A stretch of 64,000 nucleotides of DNA. Origin: Gentiana macrophylla. Lineage: Eukaryota; Streptophyta; Magnoliopsida; Gentianales; Gentianaceae. A program made the position numbers and the translations under genes. Under the pieces are notes generated by a model. The model ran no database searches. It saw only the letters and a program-made list of their open reading frames with translations, and was not told the origin of the DNA. Where the stretch lies: the NCBI GenBank assembly GCA_026214975.1, contig CM047806.1, positions 53,833,947 to 53,897,946 of the forward strand. The letters are read 5' to 3'. Shown here piece by piece: positions 48,396 to 60,349 of this stretch. The first letter of the stretch is position 1. The number at the start of each line of letters is the position of its first letter.

Positions 48396-49107
48396 CAAAC
48401 CCGAAATACTTGTCTAATGCACTAATACCATCTATCTTCAAGTGTTTTAACATGTCTATTATAAGAAAACAATACCCAAAATTACATTGATTAAAAAGTA
48501 ACTTTTCACTCAATTTGGTTGAAAACCCACTTCTTCGATGAGGGTTTTTGATTCCATTGATTGATCCAATGATGTTTACCATCTCAACGAATTTCGTATG
48601 TTGTTGTGTTTTATATCAGTATTTACAAATGCTTTTGGAATTGATTTTGGTGAGGTTTGATGTGATGAAGGAAAAAATGAAAAGGTTGAAGATGATGATG
48701 TAGATGGATATGAAGAAAAAAAGATGATGATAGAGTTTGAGGAGGATGAAGATGTTCACGGCTTGATGAGGATGGAGATGGTGATAGGGTTTGAGGAGGA
48801 GGATGAAGATGATGAAAGGTTTGAGGAGAATGAATATGATGATTAAAAATCAAGGTATGATGATATGAAATATTTTTATGAATTTATATTTGTTGGAGTG
48901 AAAATATGTGGTGTATAGGTGGGGACGTCGGGTGTGAATTGTAAATTATACGGAAATAAATGAACATGTAATATAAAATTTTGGTGTGAAAATAATATGA
49001 AAATGTGGTGCATATAAATAAGAGTGACAAAAGGTGTGAAAATAATATGAAAGTATGTTGTATAAATAGGAAGAACAAATTGTAATTAAAAGAAAGAATC
49101 ATATTCT
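48396..49107. other. Purine-rich and AT-rich intergenic stretch
   Basis: 48,654-48,846 is strongly purine-rich on the plus strand (GATGAAGATG-type runs) and open in one frame as an acidic Asp/Glu-rich peptide ending TAA, but it has no ATG context or homology I recognise. At 48,983 and 49,036 GGTGTGAAAATAATATGAAA repeats with a 53-bp period. Confidence 0.45.
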
Positions 49108-49178
49108 GCCGGCACGACCAGAGTTGAACTCCGGATTAGTCTGACCAATGAGTTTCGAATACCGGAGGCTTTAAGAAA
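49108..49178 (-). repeat. tRNA-like remnant, possibly a SINE
   Basis: The minus strand reads CCGGAGTTCAACTCTGGTCG, box-B-like, next to an A-run on the plus strand. The cloverleaf is not complete. Confidence 0.3.
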
Positions 49179-49269
49179 AAAAATGTCATTAAATGAAGGT
49201 GCAATGAAAGAATATGAAATGTAGAAATTTTAATGCGACACCAGAGACACTTAGGGATAAGCAAAATTG

Positions 49270-49830
49270 TTATTAGGTTGGAACCAAACCGAATTGCATT
49301 GGGTTGGTTTCATATATTTTCAATTACACCTAATCCAACCAAACCCAAACCGAATTTTTTATACATAAATATAATATACCCAAACAACCCAATATAACCC
49401 ATTATTTATTATGTAATAATCTAGTTAGGTTGAAAGAAACCAAACCAATCGGCCGAATCGTATCGAACCAAATTGGATAAGAGTAAAATTGGATTAAAGC
49501 CGTACTGACAAATTTGAATATAGAATTCAATTGTCTTTTACCATTGATGTGAAATATGTGATTCAAACCTTTGGTTTGAGATTCATTTTAGTGTGGATGC
49601 AACTATTTAGAGTTTATGTAAAATGATTGGTTTTGTCATTTTAAAAAAATTTAGTTTTGTTAAACCGAAATCAATCAAATCCAATACAAAACCTATTCGA
49701 ACCAAACAATTGTGGTTGACTTCTTTTTGGTTTGATTTGATAAACAAATTATCACGCCCCAAACCGACCAGAGTCTTCCAAAATCAAACCGAACCAATCC
49801 AAACCAAGCCATAATCCCCTACTTTTTGAT
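49270..49830. repeat. AACCAAACCGAA-rich degenerate repeat
   Basis: Many variants of ACCAAACC/CCGAATCC and their complements on both strands, a common plant intergenic repeat type. The parent element was not identified. Confidence 0.4.
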
Positions 49831-49862
49831 GTTCTCAAGTAATATAAACTAGTGAAATCGCG

Positions 49863-49883
49863 ACTCCGTGCAATGCACGGAGT
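49863..49883. other. Perfect 10-bp inverted repeat (hairpin)
   Basis: ACTCCGTGCA, one central A, TGCACGGAGT. Such GTGCAATGCAC palindromes occur near the ends of some plant repeats. It marks the left edge of the AC-rich tract. Confidence 0.6.
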
Positions 49884-49984
49884 GCCCATGCTATAAGCTT
49901 TAACTTATTTGACGATATTAAATACGAAGAAACGTAGCATGTAACGAACCGTTCAAAACGCAATTTTTAAGCGCAACAATGAAA

Positions 49985-51085
49985 AATAAAACATTTTACT
50001 TCGATCTCCTTTCGGATACCATAACCTACCACACAACTCTACCCTAGTCAACACACTATTGCTTATCTACTACACACATTATCAATCACCCAACCGCACC
50101 CTATCCCAACATTTTTTAACACTCACATATCCAATCCTACCTCACCATGCCCTACACCACATTATCTTACCACATATTATCTTACCACACTACCCTATAT
50201 TACGTACTTTATTCAACCTACCAAACTTTACTTAACTTACACCACATCATCCAACCATACCATCCTACCCTACCATACATCACTATATTACATCTCATAC
50301 CTCACCTCACCTACATTAGCACACCCTACCGCACCCTACCTCTCTACTTACCTACAAACCTTAACCTACCTCCCAACCTACATATTAATTCACTATCCTA
50401 GCTAAGCCTATTACACCATATTTTATCTCATCCCACCCTACCTTACCCTACCACCACCCCATCCTACTCTACCCTACAACTCCCTACCCTACCGTGAACA
50501 TTTTACGTCGATCTCCTTTCGGATACCACAACCTACCACACAACTCTACCCTAGTCAACACACTATTTCTTATCTACTACACGCATTATCAATCACCCAA
50601 CCGCACCCTATCCCAACATTTTTTAACACTCACCTATCCACCAAGGTTTACTCGAAAGAAACTTTAATAGTCAATAACTAATAAAGTTTTAATAGATATA
50701 AGAAATGAACATATAATACCATATCTTAACGTTTTTGTTGGCGTATGTGCTACTATATGTAATATAGATCCAAATCTTCGCCCGGAATGTGAGCAAATAT
50801 ATCATGTCGATTGCTCAACCGTACTTAACTTACGCCACATCATCCAACCATACCATCCTACCCTACCATACATCACCGCATTACATCTCATACCTCACCT
50901 CACCTACATTAGCACACCCTACCGCACCCTACCTCTCTACATACCTATAAACCTTAACCTACCTCCCAACCTACATATTAATTCAATATCCTAGCTTAGC
51001 CTATTACACCCTATTTTATCTCATCTCACCCTACCTTACCCTACCCACCACCCCATCCTACTCTACCCTACATCTCCCTACCCTA
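49985..51085 (+). repeat. Tandemly duplicated AC-rich tract
   Basis: Block 1: TCGATCTCCTTTCGGATACC (about 49,999) recurs near 50,506. Block 2: CACATCATCCAACCATACCA (about 50,241) recurs near 50,833. The second copy carries about 180 bp of unrelated sequence (50,640-50,820) between its blocks. The whole is C/A/T-rich (CCCTACC motifs), with almost no G on the plus strand. Confidence 0.7.
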
Positions 51086-51877
51086 CCGTGCCCACCACCC
51101 ATCTTACTATACCCTACCCTTCCCACCACCCCAACCCAACCCACCCCACCCACCACACCCACCACCTACCTAACATCACTTTCCTCTTACACACCACCAC
51201 GTGTTTTATCGATTTTCATTTCATTCCATCCGATTTCATTATGGTCAATTTTCATTTTATGAAAAAAAATTAATTCTACAATGCCAGGCCTTACAAACCA
51301 GACGGTCCAAAATAACAAAAAGGGCCGAAACACAAAAAGCAACAAATGAGAGTAGAAGAGATGATTTTTTGGTGGTTTATACGGGTGAGGGGCCGGGAGA
51401 AAAAAAATGGAGGGTGCCACGTGGCATACCCTTTCCTTTCTTATTAGACAAAAAAAAAAGATAGTAAGATGTAAAAATTTATAGGCGAATGTTCTCTTAT
51501 AAAGATACAAAGATCGTTATTTAATGAATGTCGTGGCGCTATATTTTGAAAATAAATCATACATTTGCTACATATATTCACACATTAAAAGGTGATACAA
51601 TTGAATCCTCCAAAATGGAACAATTTAACTCAAACCCTTATTCTAAAAAAAATTTTAAAAAAAAAAATTTTAGGCCACTGCCGTGAAACAGATTAAAAAA
51701 AAAAAAAAAATGGGCGTTTTACGGGCATAAACAATAAAAAAAAGCGAACCAATAAAAAAAAACAAGTGTCAACAAACAACAACTTTTCCCTTCTTATTAG
51801 TATAGGAAGATATTGTGATGCTAAAAAAAAGTAAAAATATTGTGGTGCAAAATAAACGCAGTTTTTTTTTTTTTTTG
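51086..51877. other. Low-complexity intergenic stretch
   Basis: CACCC-rich to about 51,180, then AT-rich with A and T homopolymers. No gene seen. Confidence 0.4.
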
Positions 51878-52137
51878 GGAAACTTGAAAAAATATGCTAA
51901 AAAAGCATATTATTTGTATGTTATACCGCCAAAAAAATAACATTTAAAAAATATATCTGAAAGTATTTATAAAGCGTTTTAGTAGGTATTTTGCAAATGA
52001 ATCATTACTGAAAAGATTTTCAAGCATATCTTATAAATGTTATTCTTTTAAGACATACAACACAGATAATATACCTTTTTTTTTTTTAAGAATATTACAA
52101 ATAATATACTTTTATAAGCATATTTTTTCAAGTTTCC
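51878..52137. mobile_element. MITE with long inverted repeats, Mutator-like
   Basis: GGAAACTTGAAAAAATATGC at the left end is mirrored by GCATATTTTTTCAAGTTTCC at the right end. The match continues imperfectly to about 45 bp (TATTATTTGTA inner part). Length is 260 bp. Flanks are T-rich and compatible with a 9-bp target duplication but not decisive. The GGAAA...TTG start fits Mutator-like termini. No transposase inside. Confidence 0.72.
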
Positions 52138-52205
52138 TTTTTATTTTTTCTTTAATGAAGATTCCAATCTTTAAGAAAATAATAATAAGCTACGGAGTAT
52201 TACCG

Positions 52206-52213
52206 TATATATG
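52206..52213 (+). promoter_or_regulatory. Possible TATA box of the SHMT gene
   Basis: TATATATG about 490 bp before the start codon. This is sensible if the 5' leader contains the intron proposed at 52,406-52,667. Confidence 0.4.
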
Positions 52214-52405
52214 CGGTACGTGTCCTCTACATAAGTCGGCTAGGGTTCAGCATCTACGCTGTATGTTTGTTAAAGAGAAAAAAAAAAAAAAAAAAACAAC
52301 AACAACAAGAGCAGGAAACATCATCCGAAGAGACAAAAGCCTCAAAACCTTCTTCAAAAACAAAAGGAAGCAATTAAAAACCCCAAGTCTCAGCTCTCTC
52401 TTAGT

Positions 52406-52667
52406 GTATGAAGTATACAATTTTATCATTTTATATGCTCTATTTTTCGGCCTTTGGTATCCCGGCAGTTTCATCTGTTTATTGGAGATGCATGCTTTAA
52501 CATGTCTATTAAATTTCATTTTGTTTGTATTAAAATTGATATTTATGCAAATTCTCTTTTCTAGTGTAAATCATTTCCGGAAATTAAAACTTGGATTTCA
52601 GTTTCTTATTATCATTCTTCTTTGACCCGATTTTCTAATTTTGATGTATTATTTGGCCTAGGTGCAG
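52406..52667 (+). other. Probable 5'-UTR intron of the SHMT gene
   Basis: Donor GTATGAAG after CTCTCTTAGT, acceptor GGTGCAG before GAAGTTCG, with a TTCTAAT branch-like site and T-rich interior. Splicing would give a short leader ending at ATG 52,694. Inference from signals only. Confidence 0.45.
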
Positions 52668-52693
52668 GAAGTTCGTGTAAATTAGTGTGAAAG

Positions 52694-53263
52694 ATGCAAT
52701 CTTGTGGTGGAGCTGCAGTGATGGGATCTCTTCAACAACCAGTTTTCGTTAAAGGGGTGAATTTTAGGTCGAATGGTTATGGTGTCAGCTCCTATCAAGC
52801 TCGGGTTAAATTAAGTTCCTTTGGGCCTTGTAGATCATCTCAGCTTGAGGGAAGCCTTGTCACTGCCAGGCCTCCGTCTTCTGTTTCTGTTCCAGTGGCC
52901 GAGATTGGAGGTAATTAGCTGACAAATGAAAATTTTGAATGTCCATTTTGTTATTTGTGCAACAAAAAACTTGCACATTAAAACATGCCACTGGCTGCTG
53001 TAAGAAGCATTTCTAGTTATAAATGCTGTTTTTAAATGAGTCACTAGGTTTGTTTGTTCTTCTCACCCTGAAACAGTTCTTGATGTAACCTTCCAATTGA
53101 ATTATTTGTAATTTTCATTCCTTTGTTCCTCTCCAAAAATTGTTGTCTGCAAGTGACCTTCAGGATGTTAGCATAATTTATTCCGATAGTGGAGAGTCTG
53201 TGACAGTAAGAGGAAAAGGAAAATAAAAAAGATGAAGACATGGAAAATTCTATTTATTCCTCG

Positions 53264-53302
<39 letters not shown>

Positions 53303-56300
53303 AGATAAATGGTTTTTAGATTAACAGACAGAGAATTCTCAGTATTTTCCAATGATGTGAGGAGATGATTGAGCTCTGCGGACAGTTTTGGTTCTTTTTT
53401 TACCGCTATACCTGCCTTGTTATCTTCTCACTTCTGCTGTGATTCTTTAGGTTTGTTCAATGCAGTGCGGTTTTAGCTGAAGTCTGTTTATTTTAATTCT
53501 GCCATCAGTGTCTCCACCACCCTTTCATATTGTTTTATTTTAGTTTATTTTATTTGTTTTTTTTCCCCATCTATTCTTCTCTTTTGTTTTACTTGTAATT
53601 TTTTTATACTGTAGAGCATCATACGTTTGAATTTGGCAACAGTCCTTTTGGTACTCTTACTAGAAGTTGCTGGTTAAACATAAGAAAAGAAATGGATTAA
53701 CTAATATAAGGATGCGATTTTGCTTAATGTAGGTGGTGAAAGCAGCTTTGTTGACTACAGCTTGAGTGAAGCTGATCCTGAAGTTAGTTCAATTATTGAC
53801 AAAGAGAAGGGGAGGCAGTTTAGAAGCTTGGAGCTTATTGCTTCTGAAAATTTCACATCTCGAGCGGTGATGGAAGCTGTTGGTTCCTGCCTAACAAACA
53901 AATATTCCGAGGGTTTACCTGGGAAAAGATACTATGGTGGAAACGAGTACATCGATGAACTGGAGACTCTTTGTCAGGAAAGAGCTTTGGCTGCATTCCA
54001 TTTAGATGGGAAGAAATGGGGCGTTAATGTCCAACCTTTGTCTGGTTCCCCTGCAAATTTTGAAGTCTACACTGCCATTCTTAATCCGCATGACCGCATA
54101 ATGGTTAGTGCCGTTTCATATCTCAGATCTTCCATGTATCTGCCTTATCTCAATCCAGTCATTTATTAAACGAACTACTGATTATACAGGGACTGGATTT
54201 ACCTCATGGGGGGCACCTGTCTCATGGGTTCATGACTCCAAAAAGACGAGTGTCTGGCACCTCTATTTATTTTGAGTCTATGCCGTATCGACTTGATGAA
54301 TCTACTGGTGTGTCTTTAATGTTCCGTATGACAGTTTTATTTTAGAATTCAATTTTGTTGGGGTGTGTTATGTTTAAATATGTTAATCAACATGGTATCA
54401 AATATCACAGCAAGAAGTCATGGGTTCAAAGCTTCTGTGCCTCCACTTTCACCCTAGGATGTACGGATATGGGATACGCAGATTAGCCAGATACTGGATT
54501 ATGAAGAAAATATAGGATACGGATACATGGGTGTATTTGTAAATAATAAATATGTAGCCATCAAACTATAAATATTAAAAATACAAGGTTCGAACTGTGA
54601 ATATCGAAACTAAGATATTTTCTTTTTGCGTACTTCCAACTGAAGTTTATTAATAAAGGCAAGAACGTTAAAAAAAGTTCTGGAAAATTTGATAATTTTT
54701 ATTTTTAAAAGCTTATATTTTATTCATGTATCATCTTTAAGGTTCAAAATCATTCTTCAAGCAAAGTATGGTATACATATATTAAATGACAACTTTTATG
54801 GTTGTCATTGACCAACAAACTCAAACTCAATGTTGATTGTAACAAATAAGATGTTGACAAATACACGCAGTGTCGCCCACCATAAAAGTCGTTCCTTTAA
54901 GGTTCAAAGTCATTCTTTAGGTGTCTATTTTTTCGGGTATGCTTATCCGTAGTCAAGGCACGCATATATGATAACTTGTCCAACTTTTGACAATCGCTGA
55001 TTCTCCCGATGTACGTATCTGACCGCATATCTAGCATTTCTGTCGTGTATCCGTATTATCGGATATCGGATTCTTGCAAGATGAAGCATCCATGCATCCT
55101 AGCTTGCACCCGTCATTGTCTCTCAGTGGTGAGGCTCCTTATTGGGCTCTGTAAGCGCTATATTTGGTGTTGCGTGTCTTTGTTGGCCTAGATTCTTTGT
55201 ATTTGAGCCACACTTGAGCAGACATGTTGAAATATGTTTATGTTGCTAATTACTCACCTCCACAACATCTCAAACTTTTTGTGGAGACACTAATTTTACT
55301 TGTTTGATATAGATTTTTTCCGTACATTTTGAACAGGGCTTATTGACTATGACATGCTTGAAAAAACTGCTAATCTATTCCGGCCTAAACTAATCATTGC
55401 TGGTGCAAGTGCTTATCCTCGTGATTTCGACTATCCTCGTATGAGAAAGGTAAACACTTTTCTGTTGGTTCTAATCATAGACATTTGTTACATCCGTCTT
55501 CTTGGATGTGCCGAGTGTTTGCGTGGTGTTATTCATTTCCATGTTCTATTCCTCTTTAGTGGGTATTTATGTGTCAGAGACATTGTGCTTTGGAAGATTG
55601 CAGATTCCGTGGATGCATTCCTCATGGCAGATATTGCTCATATAAGTGGCCTTGTAGCTGCCCAAGTGGTTGCTAATCCTTTTGAATACTGTGACATAGT
55701 TACAACGACAACACACAAGGTAGATATATCCTGCTCTGCTGCTTTGCTAAGATTCTGATCTCATTAGATGTTAATGATGTGGGTATAGGGAAACCGACGT
55801 TTGTTTTCTTATCGTTGTAATTTGCTCTTCAGTCTTTGAGAGGGCCCAGAGGTGGAATGATCTTCTTCAGAAAGGATCCGATCCGTGGTGTTGATTTAGA
55901 ATCAGCCATCAATAATGCTGTTTTTCCTGGTTTACAGGTTGGTTGGACTCAACACTTCTACTGTCCTATAGGCAAATGAACCACTCCTTTGCTAATTGCT
56001 GTTTTTTTTTTTTTTTTTTTTTAATATAATTTCCATTGAATGATTTAGGGCGGGCCGCATAACCATACAATTGGAGGACTCGCTGTCTGCTTAAAATTTG
56101 CTCAATCTCCAGACTTTAAGGCTTACCAGAACAAGGTACAGATCATGCCTTTTAATTCAATGTTTTGTGCTCAATATCTCTATGGTTAAGATCAATGCTG
56201 TCTATTTCTGCAGGTAGTGTCTAACTGTAGAGCTCTTGCACACCGATTAGTCGAGTTAGGATATGAATTGGTCTCTGGAGGAAGTGATAATCATTTGGTT

Positions 56301-57904
56301 CTCGTGGATCTCAGGCCACTGGTGAGGGTTTTTTTTGTTGGTGGTGTTGTTGTTTTTGTTTATTTTTTGATTTTTTTTTGCATTAGTTTATATTGTCCCG
56401 CCATTAGGAAGTGTTTTTTGTTGCTAGCGCTTCAAACCAAATTTTCATTCATAAAAGATTTCATCTGTTATATTATGCTTGATATAGAAAATAACAAGGT
56501 GTTTGTGTTGCCTTATTGAATCTCCAATGTTTGGTCTCATAAGTTCCGTTGACAATAATCTGACTATAGTACTTAAAACAGTCGCTTTAACATTTTCATT
56601 GCTGATATATGTATGCTTGCTTTGCATGATGTGGTGAGCACCAGGAATTTCTCTGGTGAGTGGTGTCCAACCATCTTTTAGCAAGAGACACTTGAATGTT
56701 ATTTGTGTTAGATGGAGTGTTTAAAACGGCGAATGTTACCTTTAACTAGTACGAAACAAAGGTCATGATTTATGTCATAACAAACATTTTCCGTGTCTTG
56801 AGAATATTGTGGGAAGCTATATAAGTACAACTAGGGGTAGGAACCACTTCGAGGGGTTCCTCTGCAGTAACATAGGACCCAAGTATTCTAGTTCAATCCA
56901 TGTAACACACTGTATCCAATTGACACTAAGGAAATAGCACCCTTGTCGTTCAGAAGTAAGGTTTCTGTGTCTAGAAGAGTTATATAGTGCAGTATGGCCT
57001 TTCACTCCTATTACACATAACAGGCAGGTTTCGGTAATGGTTGGTCGGCTGATCTTTGTTTTCTCACATATGGTAATAGTAATACTAGCAATACTGATAA
57101 GAAGAATAACAAAAACAAGAACAATAATAACAACTATAGCGAGCAATCGGCATCAGTCTTTTTTAAGCTTGCAGAGGCTTTGCATAACATAACCAGTAGT
57201 ATTCGGCTTCTTTTGTGTCAATTCCCTTTTGATATTTGGTTTGAAATGTTTCTGAGTTGCCAAGATATACGTGTGTATGTTCTGAACTGCCTTTTTTATT
57301 TTTCCTCCCTATATAATAGGGGATTGATGGTGCTCGAGCTGAGAGAATCCTTGATATGGCGTCTATTACTCTGAATAAAAACTCGGTGCCAGGTCAGTGC
57401 TACAACACTTGCATTACTTTACAAATATGTATCATTCAGATCCACCTAAAATGCATATGCAGCTGAATCTCTTGCTGGATCTTTAAAATACAAATCTATA
57501 AACTTGCTTTTACATGTAGCGCATTTCATATATAAGATAGATTTGCAGATTTTGAAATCCTCTGTTTGAATAGAGATTTTGATGAATCTTCACCCTGATT
57601 TTAAAGTTTATTTAAAATTGTGTCATCAGGTGATAAAAGTGCATTAGTACCTGGTGGCATTCGGATTGGATCACCTGCCATGACAACAAGAGGCTTTACA
57701 GAGAAGGATTTTGTAGCAGTTGCTGACTTCATTCACGAAGGTGTGCAGATCACCGTTGAAGCCAAAAAGTCTGCCCCAGGATCAAAGGTTCAAGATTTCT
57801 TAAAATTCGCGGCTTCACCCGACTTTCCTTTGAAAAGTAAGGTACTAGATTTGCAAAGGAGAGTTGAAGAGTTGACTAGCAAGTTCCCGTTGCCTGGTGT
57901 GTGA
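52694..57904 (+). CDS. SHM3: Serine hydroxymethyltransferase, chloroplast type (SHM3-like), complete
   Basis: This PLP enzyme interconverts serine and glycine with tetrahydrofolate. Ten coding exons: 52,694-52,910; 53,733-54,103; 54,190-54,307; 55,337-55,449; 55,597-55,719; 55,833-55,937; 56,049-56,135; 56,214-56,321; 57,320-57,392; 57,630-57,904. All introns are GT-AG and the phases agree. Exons total 1,590 nt, giving 529 residues, the length I recall for Arabidopsis SHM3. Residues 1 to about 70 ([16 protein letters not shown] start, Ser-rich, few acids) look like a plastid transit peptide. Exon 2 carries [20 protein letters not shown] and [17 protein letters not shown]. Exon 5 ends TTTTHK: Lys314 is the PLP Schiff-base lysine, and SLRGPRGG opens exon 6. 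Exon 7 starts [10 protein letters not shown]. No lesion seen. Confidence 0.95.
53269..53300 (+). repeat. (GT)n microsatellite in SHMT intron 1
   Basis: Sixteen uninterrupted GT units in the 822-bp first coding-region intron. Confidence 0.95.
54385..54465 (+). repeat. tRNA-like SINE remnant in SHMT intron 3
   Basis: CAACATGGTATCAAATATCA then CATGGGTTCAAAGCTT resembles box A and box B of plant SINEs of the ACATGGTATCA type. No clear flanking duplication. Confidence 0.35.
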
Positions 57905-58099
57905 GCTTTTTGCCAATGAACTGCATTTTTTTTTTTGCTGCTGTATGTATCTTTACAGTTTGAGCGTTACGTGCTGGGGTCGTTATGAATGGCTTAAATG
58001 CCGTTAATTTTGCTTGGCATCTGCTTTAGTTTTTCGCGTTCTGCCTGACCGTTTGTTATAATTGAAGCTTGAAATTTGTAGACTTAATGTATTATGCAC
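57905..58099 (+). other. 3' flank of the SHMT gene (presumed 3' UTR)
   Basis: T-rich, no open frame. A clear polyadenylation signal is not seen before the SINE-like block; AATAAA occurs at 58,186. Confidence 0.4.
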
Positions 58100-58195
58100 G
58101 TGGGGGATTAGATCTTGTCTAGTGGTATAAGTCATTATACTTTCTGGTGAGAACCAGAATTAAATCTCATCCCCTATTTCAGTGTAATAAAAAAA
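58100..58195 (+). repeat. SINE-like sequence
   Basis: CTTGTCTAGTGGTATAAGT is box-A-like, and a decayed box B (AGAATTAAATCTC) and A-rich tail AATAAAAAAAAT follow. Target duplication not seen. Confidence 0.4.
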
Positions 58196-58322
58196 ATCCC
58201 CATTAGAAAGGAAATTTGTGTTATGCATCTTTATAGCTGTGATGTCTTGATCTAATGCTGAAAATCTACAATGCTATTTTGCCAACCATTGATAAAAGTG
58301 ACCTTCTTTCGAACAGCTTTAC

Positions 58323-59101
58323 TTACTGTATGACATCTTCTATTTCAGCACCACAAATGGAGCATTTATTGCAATAAATATTGCGACGTGCTAAAGCATG
58401 ATTCGTAGTGATAAAATCGTGGAGACACTGCCATAAGAAATGTTTAATGAAGGGTTGAATGGTGAGAGCCCATTTCTTTCGCCAAGTAGGGCAAGGCCCC
58501 AAAGAAGTGGATGCCGTGGTTGTACTTATCCTTCCAAAGTGTAAAGATGTGGGGAGCTTGTGCCCCGACTTCACCGAATAAATATCTTTTTCGTCCAAGT
58601 GCCAAATAACTTAATCCGAGTGGTTCCCAGCCGAAAGATGAATAGTAAGGATAGCATCAAATTCATGCGGTAAGAATAATTCATGCAAAAGTGGTAGATT
58701 CCAAGTTCGAGTACCATGAATGAAAAGATCAGACAAATAATTCATGCAAAATCGGTAGATTCCAAGTTCGAGCACCATGAATGAAAAGATCGGACGCCTT
58801 AGTGTCCACCGGAAGCAAAGCCGAAGGTGATCTATCCTAAAAAGTGAGGGACGGGCAACCATGCATGAGTGTAAATCTAGACAAGTTTGCCATTTCCGAT
58901 TCTCCATCATAATCCACAGACAATGAGATCTCGACCCTCAAGCAAGCTACACCAAAGGAAAGACCGTCTGGAATCAAGATCCGCATCCAAGATATTACTA
59001 TTAGGATTATACTTTTCCATAAGCAATTTACCCACAAGAGAGGAACGGTGCATCACGGCACGCCACACCTGTTGAAGTTGTGAAATTGAAGAACACAACA
59101 A
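58323..59101 (-). pseudogene. LINE ORF2 C-terminal remnant, antisense
   Basis: Minus-strand segments in several frames. 59,101 down to 58,907 reads WRAVMHRSSLVGKLLMEKYN and SRRSFLWCSLLEGRDL, as in plant L1-type LINE proteins downstream of reverse transcriptase. 58,598-58,323 reads YSVKSGHKL, IKHFLWQCLHDF and CSICGAEIED, the zinc-binding region found at the C-terminus of plant reverse-transcriptase-like proteins. Frames are broken between. No poly(A) tail recognised at the low-coordinate end. Confidence 0.75.
58676..58797. repeat. 61-bp tandem duplication inside the LINE remnant
   Basis: TCATGCAAAA, GGTAGATTCCAAGTTCGAG and ACCATGAATGAAAAGATC occur twice at a 61-bp spacing (58,681 and 58,742). 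Confidence 0.85.
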
Positions 59102-60251
59102 AATATAATGCGAAATTCTTATTACTAGAAAATAATGAATGGGTTAAGTTACAATGCCGCTGATCATGAGGTATTTATAGTATCATACACCACATGAATC
59201 AGTTAGAAGAAGTTACAAAACAATTACAAATAAATAACCGTTTCTACACTATCCAGTTGAATATACTACTCAGCTGCTTGATGTGTAGTCAAATGAGCCG
59301 AGTGCTTTAGCAGGCATGTTGTACTGAGCTGATCAATTGTGTACTCAACTACACATCTTATCACATTATTATTATTATTGTGATATTGTCTTCTTGATTC
59401 TTTATTATCATTTTTTTTGTATTCTTGTATTATCAGATTTTTTTAGTGTTACTTGAACTCTTAATATCGCTATGTATTGTTAGTAAAATGTATTATTGCA
59501 GGCATATGGTATCTTTATTTGGTTTTAATCTTTCCTTGCATTCCACTATTTGTTGTGGTGTGATTTTGGCCCAGGTGATTGAAGGCTGTTGATTCAAAAT
59601 GGTGAGGCAATGCTTGTGTTTTTTGCCTTTAGAAAAATGGATGAGCCTAGATTCCTTATTGACAAGGCTTAACTGCTGCTATTTAATGCATTTTCTGCTG
59701 CTGCATGCATCTTTCATGAAGTTTGTTGTAGTGCGTGTATGAAGGATAAAGGTCCATAGATGGTAAAACAGACTGCTTTGATCTTCAACAACTTGAAGAA
59801 TGTTTTAGTTCCCCTGATAGGCTTTTTGATTCTCTTGATTCCTTGGGAGTTGCATCTCCATAATTTTTTGATAGATTGATTCATTACAATATCAAGTATT
59901 TTTTGATAGATTGTTTCATCACAAGTATACGAGAAAAATTCAAGTTCATCACATGCCTATGCGCCTTATGTTGTATTTACATACTACTAGTTAGTTGCTT
60001 CTCGTAAATCTATGTTTTTTTATAGCAATGGCATGAGTGATCCATTTCTTGCTTTGAACTTTCCAAATATTGATTAGTTTCCAATAATGTCTTATTTTTT
60101 CCAGATCAGACAAGTATTATACAAAAGACAAGTACTATATATTCATTAAGACCATATTTTTGCATTCTGGAAACCACTAATATTATATTTAAATATTTTA
60201 GATCCGACGTGATGCTATTGAACCTTGTACTACATATGTTAATGTTATTGT
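59102..60251. other. Intergenic stretch, no gene
   Basis: AT-rich with short frames only. No repeat structure of note apart from TTTTTTGATAGATTG repeated near 59,860 and 59,895. Confidence 0.45.
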
Positions 60252-60265
60252 AAACGCTGCGACTA

Positions 60266-60349
60266 GCACAAGGTGCATCGGTCTAGTGGTGAGCTAAACT
60301 ATAATCTGACATGGAGACCAGTGTTCGAACCCCGTTAGAGGCAAGAAAA
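60266..60349 (+). mobile_element. SINE with 14-bp target duplication
   Basis: Box A GGTCTAGTGGTGAG (about 60,280) and box B GTGTTCGAACCCC (about 60,321), then a short A-tail (GCAAGAAAAA). Flanks AAACGCTGCGACTA (60,252-60,265) and AAACGCTGCGATTA (60,350-60,363) form a target duplication with one mismatch. The unit is only about 84 bp, close to a bare tRNA-like head. Confidence 0.7.

Noticed and set aside
50147..50401. 84-codon Tyr/His/Pro-rich frame
   Set aside because: Product of the AC/T-rich duplicated tract, with no coding signature.
56322..57319. Extra exon or hidden gene in the 998-bp SHMT intron 8
   Set aside because: Frames are short and stop-rich, and exons 8 and 9 join in phase without it.
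60280..60335. tRNA gene
   Set aside because: Box A and box B are present, but there is no paired acceptor stem or convincing anticodon arm, and target duplications plus an A-tail show a SINE.
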